Source: Eucommia ulmoides (Eukaryota; Streptophyta; Magnoliopsida; Garryales; Eucommiaceae). From it: 64,000 nt of DNA. How positions within the stretch are numbered: position 1 is the stretch's first letter; every line of letters starts with the position of its first letter. Position numbers and translations under genes: made by a program. Below the pieces are notes generated by a model, which saw only the letters and a list, made by a program, of their open reading frames with translations, did not search any database and was not told the origin of the DNA. The stretch is from NCBI GenBank assembly GCA_016647705.1, contig CM028326.1, forward strand, positions 21,343,901 through 21,407,900, written 5' to 3'. Positions 22,072-31,941 of the stretch are shown one piece after another.

Positions 22072-23376
22072 TTAGGCAAAGTATTTCTTTACAGAATCCG
22101 AGTTTAGGGGCTCGGGAAATACATCACCATCCATTTCCTGGAGAATCAACGCTCCACCGCTCAACGCCTTATGAACAACAAAAGGACCTTCCCAATTTGG
22201 CGCGAACTTATCCTTAGCTTCATCTTGGAAAGGAAAGATTTTCTTCAATACTAACTCACCGACCTTGAAGACTCTAGGGTATACCCGTTTATCATGAGCT
22301 CTAGTAATCCTCTGTCTGTAACACTGTCCGTGGCATATCGCTGTTAGCCATTTTTCATCGATTAAACAAAGTTGGTCCAACCGTTGTTGTACCCATTCAG
22401 TTTCATCAAGCTCGGCCTCTATGAGCACTCGTAGAGATGGAATTTTCACCTCGGCTGGTATCACCGCTTCTGTGCCATAAACCAGAGAATAGGGGGTTGC
22501 CCCTGTCGAGGTCCGAACCGAGGTTCGGTAAGCCATCAAAGCATATGGCAACATATCATCCCACTCTTTATAATTGTCAATCATCTTTCGGAGAATTTTC
22601 TTTATATTGTTGTTGGCGGCTTCCACTGCTCCATTCATTTTTGGACGGTAAGGCGCTGAGTTTTTGTGCTCGATCTTGAACTGCTGACATATTTTCTGTA
22701 TTTCTGAACCCTTCAGGTTTTTAGCATTGTCGGTTATCAATGTTTGTGGTAAACCGTATCTTGACACAATATTTTCTTTGATGAATCGAGCTACTATCTT
22801 TTGAGTCACTCGGGTTAAGGAAACAACTTCTACCCACTTGGAAAAATAATCAATTGCCACCAGGATAAAGCAATGACCACTCGGCACCTTAGGGGTAACT
22901 TTCCCAATCACGTCCATACCCCACATTGAGAAGGGCCATAGGGCCGCCAAGCAATAAAGGTGCGAAGGTGGGACATGGATTTGATCACCATGAATCTGAC
23001 ACTTATGGCATCTTCGAACAAACTGCACGCAGTCGCTTTCCATCGTTAGCAAAAAATGACCGGTCCTCAGGATCTTCTTGGCAAGCATGAAGTCGCTCAT
23101 ATGAGGTCCACATATGCCACCATGGACCTCTCTCATCAACTGGATGGCCTCTTCGACTCCAACACATCTCAATAGGCCCATGTCAGGGGAGCGTTTGTAC
23201 AGTGTCTCCCCGCTTAGGAAGAATTGGCCTGCTAACCTCCGGAGGGTTTTCCGATCAACACTTGATGCCCCTTCCGGATACTCCTGATTTTTCAGAAAGT
23301 TCTTTATGTCATGGTACAACGGGTATTTGGCTGGCTCAGATTCAAGCTGGCAGCAGTGGGCCGGTCGGCGTTGAAC
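22072..23376 (-). CDS. Integrase of the Ogre-like element (pol segment)
   Basis: Same frame as the RT segment but separated by an in-frame TGA at 23377-23379. Counting from the first Met (codon at 23319), the HHCC zinc finger is H66, H73, C104, C107. The catalytic triad is D136 (WGMDVIG), D197 (ITDNA) and E233 (NGAVEAANNN), with the D-x35-E spacing of integrases. A C-terminal GPF-V-type segment follows near residue 375. The enzyme joins element cDNA to host DNA in the nucleus. All key residues are present. The stop means it is not joined to RT by plain translation. Confidence 0.9.
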   Translation of the reverse strand, partial: VQRRPAHCCQLESEPAKYPLYHDIKNFLKNQEYPEGASSVDRKTLRRLAGQFFLSGETLYKRSPDMGLLRCVGVEEAIQLMREVHGGICGPHMSDFMLAKKILRTGHFLLTMESDCVQFVRRCHKCQIHGDQIHVPPSHLYCLAALWPFSMWGMDVIGKVTPKVPSGHCFILVAIDYFSKWVEVVSLTRVTQKIVARFIKENIVSRYGLPQTLITDNAKNLKGSEIQKICQQFKIEHKNSAPYRPKMNGAVEAANNNIKKILRKMIDNYKEWDDMLPYALMAYRTSVRTSTGATPYSLVYGTEAVIPAEVKIPSLRVLIEAELDETEWVQQRLDQLCLIDEKWLTAICHGQCYRQRITRAHDKRVYPRVFKVGELVLKKIFPFQDEAKDKFAPNWEGPFVVHKALSGGALILQEMDGDVFPEPLNSDSVKKYFA

Positions 23377-25218
23377 TCAGATTACCATCGGAATGATATC
23401 AACATCCTCTCGAGTGATAGATATCATAAATGCCAAGGTAGCTAAGGCATCGGCGAAGTCATTTTTTAGCCTCGGTATGCTTTCAAATTCTATCATTGTA
23501 AATTGCTCGCACAACTCCAGGAGGTGATTGTTATAGGCTATCAAGGTCGGATCTCTCGTGGCATATTTATCCGTCACCTGATTGATTATCAGCTCAGAAT
23601 CTCCGAACACTAGCAATTCTTTGATTTTCATATCGACAGCCAGCTGGAGTCCCAGAATACAGGCTTCGTACTCAGCTCGATTATTTGTGCTCTGGAACTT
23701 CAACTTGGAAGCCACTGGATAATGCTGTTTGCCCGGAGAAACCAGAATGGCTCCGATTCTAGCCCCTCGAGAGTTCACTGCTCCATCAAAATACATTTTC
23801 CAAACTGTTTTCTCATTTTCTTCATCCACCGCATGAATCGACTCGTCAGGGAATAGCGTCTCAAGAGGCTGGTTATCCGTTTGAGCTGGACAACTAGCCA
23901 ACTGATCCGCTATCGCCTGACCTTTTACTGACTTTTGGGTCTTGTAGATGATATCGAACTCCGTCAACAGCATCTGCCATTTTGCAACTTTTCTTGACAG
24001 AATCGGCTTCTCGAAGATGTATTTTAAGGGATCCATCCTGGCTATCAAGTAGGTAGTCAGTGGGAGCATATAATGGCGCAATCTTTGAGCAGACCAAGCT
24101 AATGCACAACAGGTCCTCTCTAGCAAGGTATAATTTTCTTCATACTTCGTGAAGCGCTTGCTGAGGTAGTAGATGGCTTGCTCCTTCTTTCCAGATTTAT
24201 CGAGTTGCCCAAGAATAGCTCCCATGGAGGAGTCGAGAACCGACAAATATAGTAATAACGGAACCTTCCCCCGAGGCGGCACTAGAACGGGAGGGTTCGT
24301 TAGATAGACTTTAATTTTCTCCAAGGCATTCTGGCAATCTGCATTCCATCGCCCGTCACTTTCTTTTCGAAGTAGCTTGAAGATTGGCTCACAAGTGGCA
24401 GTGAGTTGGAAGATGAATCGGGCTATGAAATTTAATCGCCCCAGAAAACCTCGGATTTCTTTCTCATTTCTCGGTGGCGGCATCTCACGAATGGCCTTCG
24501 TCTTTGCAGGATTAATCTCGATTCCATGGCGATTTACTATGAAACCAAGAAGTTTTCCGGAAGCCACCCCAAACGCGCATTTTGCTAGATTGAGCTTGAG
24601 CTGGTACTTTCGAAGTCTGTCGAACACATTTTTCAAATAGCAGAGATGATCCTCGTTCTCCTGTGATTTAACGATCATGTCATCTACATATACCTCCATC
24701 TCCTTGTGCATCATATCATGAAAGAGGGTCGTCATTGCTCTTTGGTATATTGCCCCGGCGTTTTTGAGACCGAAAGGCATCGCCCTATAGCAAAAGACTC
24801 CCCATGGGGTAGTGAAGGCTGTCTTTTCTCGATCTTTCTCATCCATCAGAATCTTATTATGGCCAGAGAACCCATCGGCAAAAGAATAGAGCTTTTGCCC
24901 CGCAGTATTGTTGATGATGATGTGAATATTTGGCAGTGGAAAATCATCTTTTGGACTCGCCCGGTTGAGATCACGATAGTCCACGCAGACTCTAATTTTT
25001 CCTGAGGACTTTGGCACGGGAACGACATTTGAGAGCCATTCACTGTAGTTACAGACTTCAATAATTCGGGCATTGAATTGCTTCACGATCTCCTCCTTGA
25101 CCTCGAGGCTGACAGCGGGCCTCAGTTTCCTCAACTTTTGTTTGACTGGTACACTCCCCGGCTTTAGCGGCAGCTTATGGGCCACGATACTCTTGTCCAG
25201 TCCTACCATGTCATCGTA
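23377..25218 (-). CDS. Reverse transcriptase, RNase H and second (archaeal-type) RNase H
   Basis: 610 residues from the first Met at 25209. RT has VCVDYRDLNRASPKDDFPLP (about 74-93) and the catalytic YVDD at 174-177. The Gypsy RNase H spans about 315-430. A second RNase H starts at YFDG, with D475, E513, D537 and D587 as the apparent acidic set, and ends by NDFADALATLA. This extra domain is diagnostic of the Tat clade. The frame continues upstream but is cut by a TAG at 25219-25221. The protein copies genomic RNA to DNA in the particle. Confidence 0.93.
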   Translation of the reverse strand, partial: YDDMVGLDKSIVAHKLPLKPGSVPVKQKLRKLRPAVSLEVKEEIVKQFNARIIEVCNYSEWLSNVVPVPKSSGKIRVCVDYRDLNRASPKDDFPLPNIHIIINNTAGQKLYSFADGFSGHNKILMDEKDREKTAFTTPWGVFCYRAMPFGLKNAGAIYQRAMTTLFHDMMHKEMEVYVDDMIVKSQENEDHLCYLKNVFDRLRKYQLKLNLAKCAFGVASGKLLGFIVNRHGIEINPAKTKAIREMPPPRNEKEIRGFLGRLNFIARFIFQLTATCEPIFKLLRKESDGRWNADCQNALEKIKVYLTNPPVLVPPRGKVPLLLYLSVLDSSMGAILGQLDKSGKKEQAIYYLSKRFTKYEENYTLLERTCCALAWSAQRLRHYMLPLTTYLIARMDPLKYIFEKPILSRKVAKWQMLLTEFDIIYKTQKSVKGQAIADQLASCPAQTDNQPLETLFPDESIHAVDEENEKTVWKMYFDGAVNSRGARIGAILVSPGKQHYPVASKLKFQSTNNRAEYEACILGLQLAVDMKIKELLVFGDSELIINQVTDKYATRDPTLIAYNNHLLELCEQFTMIEFESIPRLKNDFADALATLAFMISITREDVDIIPMVI

Positions 25219-25221
25219 GGA

Positions 25222-25540
25222 CTAGGCAAAGATATCTTGGTAGGAAATTAAGAGCGTTGTCAACTCTTTTTTTTCCAGAGTCATGAGGGCTGATCCAATC
25301 TTTACTTTCTTCAACTCTTCCGAGGTCCCCAAGTTTATCAACTTGGTTTCATCGTTACTGGGAATCGGCTTGTTCTCGAACTCCGTGAAAGCTTTTCGGA
25401 TCTCACCATCGTCTGGCTGGCAAGAGTCATCTTCTACTTCCACTCCCATCGGGTTATGGTCTGGTTCTGCATTGAAATCATACTTATCGCACTCTGGCTC
25501 AGTTATATCGCATGCATCATACACTGGTGTTTTAGACCTC
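25222..25540 (-). CDS. N-terminal part of RT, exon after the intron
   Basis: Same frame as the RT segment, from the predicted 3' splice site at 25541 to the TAG at 25219-25221. It contains LTTLLISYQDIFA, the conserved lead-in found just before RT in Tat elements. Apart from the one stop it is open. Confidence 0.75.
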
Positions 25541-25694
25541 CTGAAAGCATAAAATTTAAACATTTAAACCATATGTCGGATAAAACAGAATTGCATTCAT
25601 TAAATATAAAAAACCATTACAAAGCAAAATCTCTTTCCATCTAGAAGGTAAGGTGGATGGAGGGATGACCAACAGAAAATCTCCCTAAGTTTAC
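25541..25694 (-). other. Predicted Ogre-type intron between protease and RT
   Basis: 154 nt on the minus strand. The donor GTAAAC begins at 25694 and contains the protease frame's TAA stop. The acceptor ATGCTTTCAG ends at 25541. Its length is not a multiple of three (3 x 51 + 1) and its removal would bring the protease and RT frames into one phase with no stop at the junction. Ogre elements are known to have a spliced intron at this place. Confidence 0.8.
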
Positions 25695-27658
25695 CGAAAC
25701 GCCTGGCGAATTGGGAGAAAACAAGAATCCCAATTCTGCAGCTTTTCTTTTCCCTTGGTTCGAATACCAAACCCATGACTTGGCCCTGCCTCGTCTCTCA
25801 TGATTACATTCACAGCTTCCTTGATCATTACTCTCTCAGGGTGCAACTTGAATCCTACGGTCTCCTTCCCTTTGTTGATGGTTTCTGCTGGATAGGGGAA
25901 AGTGACCCGGATATGCGGAATTTTCATTGGCTGGTTGTCTGGGGATCCATCCCTCTTCTTCCGGAAGAACTTCGCCCTGTCTGCTTTTGTCGGCTCGTAT
26001 CCCAATCCGAATCTCTCCCTCTTCTCCTTGACTTCTATCGGTTCTGTAATTCCGTCTAGATTCTTGCCCAAACCTTTCCCGGGAATGCAACCCCGAGACT
26101 TCATTTCTTTAGCAACGAAGGCCACAGTGTTAGACAGTGATGGTGTCATCTCGTGTCCTCCTTCCTTCACAAAGGTAGCATTCGCAACGTCGAACACGTG
26201 ATAGGAGGCTCCAATCTTCTCCTTCTCCTTTCCGTCATCTATTAACGGGACATGCCGACTTATCACTTGATGGAAAGGTATAATATCTGAATCAGCCCTG
26301 ATCACATATAGTGTGTCATTAATGATAAACTTGATCTTCTGATGTAGAGATGAAGGCACTGCCCCAGCGTTATGGATCCACGGCCTCCCCAACAACAGGT
26401 TGTACGAAGCAGGTATGTCGAGCACTTGGAACTTCGTATTGAACTGTATTGGACCAATTTCAATTGGCAGGTCAATCTCTCCAACGCTATCTCTCTTAGC
26501 CCCATCGAATGCTTGGGTAACCGTCTTAGACGATCGAACCTGTGATAGATCTATCCCCATTTCTTCCAGGGTCGACAAAGGACAGATATTTAGTGTCGAT
26601 CCATTGTCAATCAGCACCCGAGCTATGAACATTCCATGGCTTTCGACCGTGATATTCAAAGGCTTGTTGTGACCTGTTCTATTATCGTCCATCTCGTCAT
26701 CTGTGAAAGTGATGGTGTTAGATCCTAGGACCTGCTCGACCAGAGTGACAAACTTCTCCGGAGAGATCATGCTAGGCAAGTGGGCTTCATTTAGGACTTT
26801 CAGCAGTGCCTGTCTATGCACTTCTGAGGATAGGAGTAGTGAGAGCATCGAGATTTGCGCCGGTGCTTTGCTGAGTTGCTCCACTATCTTGTATTCTGAA
26901 TTCTTCATTGCCTTTAGGAAGTCGTGAGCCTCCGGTTCTGACACCGTCTTTTTCAGAGCCCCTCTTGGTTCCCTTACAAGAATCCTGATCAAATCCTGTG
27001 GCGTATACACCCTTCCAGACTGAGTGATTCCACTGGTTTCTCCTACTGAGATTGGCAATTCTTCTCCTTCTCCTGTTTTAGCGACGATCTCATAATTCCA
27101 TGGAACCTTATTGAGATTTTCCACCATCTTTTGGATTGGGAAAGACAAAACTAGAGATTTCTCCAGTTTTTGGGCTACCCATTCTAGATGTAATTCGAAC
27201 CCTCCGTAGAGAACCTCCGGGTGTAAATAAACACCACCGATATCGATCATATCAACTTCTTCTTCGACCTCCTCTGTGAAAATTAGATTGACGCCACTTC
27301 CTGAGGAGGCGTGTTCAGGCAACGGATTTTGCTGACAATTTGGCGTACCGGCCTCAGGTTTTTTAGGAAACGTGATGGCTCCGGTCCGTATAAACTCCCA
27401 GATTTTGTCTTTTAGCTGAAAGCATTGCTCAGTCGCATGTCCTCTGGTTCCCGAGTAGTATTCACAGAAAGCATTTGAAGAAGCTGCTTTACTCCCAGGT
27501 TTAATTTCGTAGAATGGAAGGGGTGTCAGCATCCCCTGCTTCAAACAATTCCGGTACAACTTAGTGATCGAGACCGGAAGGTCTTGTAGCTCTCTGTTGT
27601 CGTTCTGGAAATTTTTCCCAGTGGCGTGAGGTAGAAGGTCTTGGTGGTATTGGGTTCC
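25695..27658 (-). CDS. Aspartic protease region with zinc-knuckle-like and G-patch-like segments
   Basis: Same frame as gag, from which one TGA (27659-27661) separates it. Counting from the first Met at 27559, a degenerate knuckle CEYYSGTRGHATEQC is at about 32-46. The retropepsin active site VLIDNGS has D318, with Asn in place of the common Thr or Ser. LLLGRPWIH lies at 388-396. A Gly-rich G-patch-like segment GKGLGKNLDG...RFGLGY is at about 486-521. Protease would cleave the polyprotein in the particle. The frame ends in the intron's donor site. Confidence 0.88.
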
Positions 27659-29098
27659 TCACCTTGGAGTGCGGTTAGGAATTTGAGGTGGGGTGTTCGG
27701 GCGTGGTTGATAGGTATGGTAAGAGGGTGTTGGGTAGGCTTGAGGGTAATATTGGGGAATGTGGTTTTGATAAGGGGGAGGTACATTTTGGTAATAGCGG
27801 AGGCGGCTTTGGGAATAGGGTTGGTTTTGAGGATAATTTTGGTTTTGGCGATTTTGAGGAGGGTAGTTGTGATATTGGTTGTTCTGGTTCGGGTAGTTCT
27901 GGGGACAAGAAGCTTGGGGGTAGTTCTGGTAATGGGTTTGCCGAGGGGAAACGACAACAGCTACTTCATTTTCTTTCATCTTTGGCAGGGCTGACCTTTT
28001 CGTCAGATTCGATTGGGCCCCTTCAATTTTTCCGCTCCTTATTCCTTCTTTCGTCACCTCGGCCTGTTTGATCGCATCGCCGAAAGAAACCACTGCTATG
28101 CTCGAGAGATCTCGATAGAACGGCGGTGACTGAATTGACTTGAATATCTCTAACTGAGCCTCCTCGCTTAGCTTAGGGACAACTTTGGCAGCCTCTTCCC
28201 TCCAACGAGCAGTATACCTCCGGAAACTTTCGTCTTTACTTTTCAGTATCTGGTAGAGGGTATTGCGGTCTGGCGCGGCAACCCTATTGTACACATATTG
28301 CTCACAGAAGGCCTCTACCAGATCTTCAAATGTTTTAATCTGTGATAGCTCCAGGGTCATGTACCAGTTGAGAGCCGGTCCTTTCAACGATCTCCGAAAC
28401 ATCTTTAGGCAAAGGTCTTCGTTCCGAGCATGAATTCCTAACTCCTCTTTGTAAATACTGACATGCCATTCTGGAGGGCTAGTGCCATCATATTTTGGGA
28501 ACTCTGGAACCACGAAATTTTTCGGGTACACAATCCTGGGTGGTGCTGACAACTCCTTGTACGTCGCTTTCCTGGACGGCTTCTCCTTTTGCCATTCTTC
28601 CATAGTTTTCTCCAATTTCTCCATTTTCAGAAGCCAAGCCGGTGGAAGGCCATTCTCTTCTTTGTTTTCAGTTTCAATGGCCGGGGCCGGTTGGCTATCA
28701 TTTGAATTGTTTGGTGGAGCAACGACCCTCTCTGGGTGAATAAGGATCTGCGGGGCGGCGGGGGCCGAGCCCTCTGGCGAGGCCTGATAGACATGCCCCA
28801 GGATGGGATATGTCGGAGCTCCATAGGCGAAAGGATGAGGGCCCATCTGAGGTCCATAGTAGACCGGTACTGCAAAGTTCAGGCCAACGTGGTTTGGATT
28901 CGGCCCTGAGTTCTCCATCCCAATACTTATAGGGTTTCCATTTGGGGATTCAGTCACAGGAGTCCCGTTGGACGGAGGAATAGGCACCTCCTGAGGTCGG
29001 CTAAGTTCGTTGATCCTTTCCATCAACCTGTCAATAGTTTCCTGCATCTGAGCTATCTGGGTCGTTCGGGGAGATTCGGGATTGCTTTTTGATGTCAT
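27659..29098 (-). CDS. Gag of the Ogre-like element
   Basis: 479 residues. A short coiled-coil-like N-terminus (about 12-34) and a Pro-rich linker precede the retrotransposon gag core at about 196-335 (PKYDGTSPPEWH, GPALNWYMTLE, YTARWREEA). The tail (about 395-479) is low complexity, made mainly of Gln, Asn, Pro and Tyr. The start at 29098 is the first ATG after the leader. It would form the capsid. The frame is intact up to its TGA and continues in phase into the protease region. Confidence 0.92.
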   Translation of the reverse strand: MTSKSNPESPRTTQIAQMQETIDRLMERINELSRPQEVPIPPSNGTPVTESPNGNPISIGMENSGPNPNHVGLNFAVPVYYGPQMGPHPFAYGAPTYPILGHVYQASPEGSAPAAPQILIHPERVVAPPNNSNDSQPAPAIETENKEENGLPPAWLLKMEKLEKTMEEWQKEKPSRKATYKELSAPPRIVYPKNFVVPEFPKYDGTSPPEWHVSIYKEELGIHARNEDLCLKMFRRSLKGPALNWYMTLELSQIKTFEDLVEAFCEQYVYNRVAAPDRNTLYQILKSKDESFRRYTARWREEAAKVVPKLSEEAQLEIFKSIQSPPFYRDLSSIAVVSFGDAIKQAEVTKEGIRSGKIEGAQSNLTKRSALPKMKENEVAVVVSPRQTHYQNYPQASCPQNYPNQNNQYHNYPPQNRQNQNYPQNQPYSQSRLRYYQNVPPPYQNHIPQYYPQAYPTPSYHTYQPRPNTPPQIPNRTPR

Positions 29099-29322
29099 CC
29101 TGGAATGAGTCTGTGCTCGACTGCGTGTAAAGATCGGATTTCGAAAGGGGGGAACTGGATTTGCTTTTCTGGGACCAATTTTCTTTGTCTTGTCCTTTTC
29201 TTTTTCACCTACAAAAAAATTTATTTTTTTAGTTCACGTGGGTCTTAGGTGGCCTTAAAGCCTATTCTAGTTCGAAGATTTCAATTTCAATAACGACTAA
29301 TTAAAACAAATGATGGTACATG

Positions 29323-29366
<44 letters not shown>

Positions 29367-29670
29367 CTTCCCAAGACGTCATAAATCCATCAAGTACAAA
29401 AAACCCCCTTTCTCGTCTTGTATCATAGAATCCTGAGGGGATAATATGGATACAAGACAGTTTTGCTTTTATCAGAGGATTTACAACGATATAAAGGCCT
29501 GAGAGGAAATAAAGAAAAAAAAATATATAAAAAATAAAAAATAAATGATATATAAAAAAAAAAAAATCACAACTTATTTACGGAATTGAGGGAAAAAATA
29601 AAATAAAATTTAACATTCGGACTTTAGATTAGTTGGACTTATTCAGACATATTGGGCTTGACCCTCAGCC
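29099..29670 (-). other. Leader between PBS and gag of the Ogre-like element
   Basis: No frame of note. A 38-base T-run occupies 29325-29362 (poly-A on the sense strand). The extra ORF1 of classical Ogre elements is absent here. Confidence 0.7.
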
Positions 29671-29690
29671 GATCCCCAGCGGAGTCGCCA
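29671..29690 (-). other. Primer-binding site of the Ogre-like element
   Basis: On the minus strand TGGCGACTCCGCTGGGGATC begins two bases after the 5' LTR. The sequence is of the type reported for Ogre elements, which use tRNA-Arg. I could not align it to a tRNA. Confidence 0.75.
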
Positions 29691-29692
29691 GC

Positions 29693-31936
29693 TGAACGCG
29701 CCCCGATTTTTCAGAGAAAATCAAAAAATATAGATATATGCTTTATATATGCTTGGCGCTGGTAAAATGAGAAGGGTTTTTAAAAACGTCGATTTACTCA
29801 TTAAAATATACTTAAACCTATTTTAGAAAAAGGAGTCGTCACCTAGCATTGATTTTAAATGATGTGCTAGGTCACCATATTTTTCTTTTTTGAAAACAAT
29901 TTAAAAAAATGGCTTAAGTAAAAATTTGACTCCTAAAATAACGTGGTCTGATCAGAGATTCGTTTAAAGAGTTCGGGGGTCAGTTACACTCGGGGAAGGT
30001 GTCAAGCACCCCAAGACGCCCGTCCAAAGACGGTACCTTATCCGATTAAGTCCAATTAAAATTTAAATCTGAATGTTTTTATTTTATTTTGAAATCCTCC
30101 TCATATACACATATACACATACACACACATTGAGGGAAGTGATCTCCCTTCTAAACCTAGACCGTTCTGATGGAAGGCTGGGAATTTTCCACCTCATCTT
30201 GTTAACACATTATATTTAACACAAGTTAAAGAAACACACGCACGCACACACTCACACATTGAGGGGAATAATTCCCTTCTAAATTTAAACCGTTCAAATG
30301 GAAGGTTGAAAATTTTCCACCTCATATTGTTAGCATATTATATTTAATACGAGTTAAAGAAACACACGCTCACACACGCACGCACACATCGAGGGGAGTA
30401 ATTTCCTTCTAAATTTAAACCGTTCAAATGGAAGGTTGAGAATTTTTCACCTCGTATTGTTAGCACATTATATTTAATATGAGTTAAAGAAAACGCACGC
30501 ACCCACACGCACGCACATATTGAGGGGAAAAATTTTCTTTCTAAATTTAAACCGTTCAAATAGAAGGTTGGAAATTTTCCACCTCGTATCGTTAGCACAT
30601 TATATTTAATACAAATTAAATAAAACACCCGCACACACGCATCGAGGGGAATAATTCCCTTCTAAATTTAAACCGTTCAAATTGAAGGTTGGAAATTTTT
30701 CACCTCGTATTGTTAGCACATTATATTTAATACAAATTAAATAAAACACCCGCACACACGCATCGAGGGGAGTAATTCCCTTCTAAATTTAGACCGTTCA
30801 AATTGAAGGTTGGGAATTTTCCACCTCGTATTGTTAGCACATTATATTTAATACAAATTAAATAAAACACCCACACACACGCATTGAGGGGAGTAATTCC
30901 CTTCTAAATTTAAACCGTTCAAATTGAAGGTTGGGAATTTTCCACCTCGTATTGTTAGCACATTATATTTAATACAAATTAAATAAAACACCCGCACACA
31001 CGCATCGAGGGGAGTAATTTCCTTCTAAATTTAAACCGTTCAAATTGAAGGTTGGGAATTTTCCGCCTCGTTTTACTTACTCAAAAAAAAAAATTAAAAT
31101 AAAAAGAAAATAAAAAGTAATAAATAAATAAATAATAAAGGAAGAGAAAAAAAAATCTAATTTACAAAAAACAAAAAATTAGTATAATAACAATTTATTT
31201 AAAAATAAGAGTAAGATTTACAACAGATGAAAATTTACCGCCTTCTTGGAGATTTTTCTTCTTCAAAATTACAATAAAATGAAAATAATATTATTTTCTT
31301 CAAAATTTCTCTCCAGATTTCACCTCTCCCTTACAAAAATTCATCTCCAAAAAAAATCTTCCCAAAAATCCCTCATCTCTTGTGTTGTGAGCCTTCATTC
31401 CTATTTATAGGAATAAAGGCCTGAAACTCGCCCAAACGATGTACGAAAAAAGGTAAGGAAAAAGTGGAAAAAGTAGAAAAAGGGGGTGGGTGCACCGAAA
31501 TTTGGTGCACCCACCCCCTTTTGGGTGCACCAAAACTTGGTGCACCCAAAAGGGGTTTTTTACCCCCTTTGCTGGCCGCATGTGCGGCCAGCTTTAAGCT
31601 GGCTGCACATGCGGCCAGCTGGTCGCACGTGCGACCTTTGTGCACCCCCCCATCCCCGTTCGGTCCAGGCCTCTCTCGTTCTCGTCTGTTTCTTGTCCAT
31701 TTTGTTCCGAATTAATGCGTTTTTATTCCACTTCGGAAAATCTACAAAACAAAATAAAAATAAATAAATCAATTACTAATATTTAATTTACTTAAGAGAT
31801 TAATAAAACTTAATTTAGCAGTATTAAACCACACAAATACGATACAATCAAAACAAAATAAATAGGAAAATAAAATAAAGGTAACTATAAAATAAAGTAT
31901 AATTTTTTGTGAGGCGGTCAAAATGCCGTGTCTACA
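29693..31936 (-). mobile_element. 5' LTR of the Ogre-like element
   Basis: 2244 bp, nearly identical to the 3' LTR. It differs mainly by one minisatellite unit (eight units, about 30128-31070) and by one G-box palindrome (31621-31636). The TATA box is at 31401-31410 on the minus strand. Confidence 0.95.
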
Positions 31937-31941
31937 ACAAC
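31937..31941. repeat. Ogre-like element target-site duplication, right (ACAAC)
   Basis: Exact match to 17746-17750. Confidence 0.95.

Larger units (their letters stand above)
17751..31936 (-). mobile_element. Ogre/Tat-like Gypsy retrotransposon nested in Athila gag
   Basis: 14.2 kb on the minus strand with two nearly identical long LTRs (17751-20142 as 3' LTR and 29693-31936 as 5' LTR) and ACAAC duplications. The order from the right is PBS, gag, protease, intron, RT, RNase H, archaeal-type RNase H, integrase, and a long 3' UTR with tandem repeats. The double RNase H and the protease-RT intron are Ogre/Tat features. The extra ORF1 that classical Ogre elements have before gag is not present. 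Confidence 0.95.

Noticed and set aside
27641-28071. Gly-rich plus-strand frames opposite gag
   Set aside because: Shadow of the Gln/Asn/Pro/Tyr-rich gag tail on the other strand.
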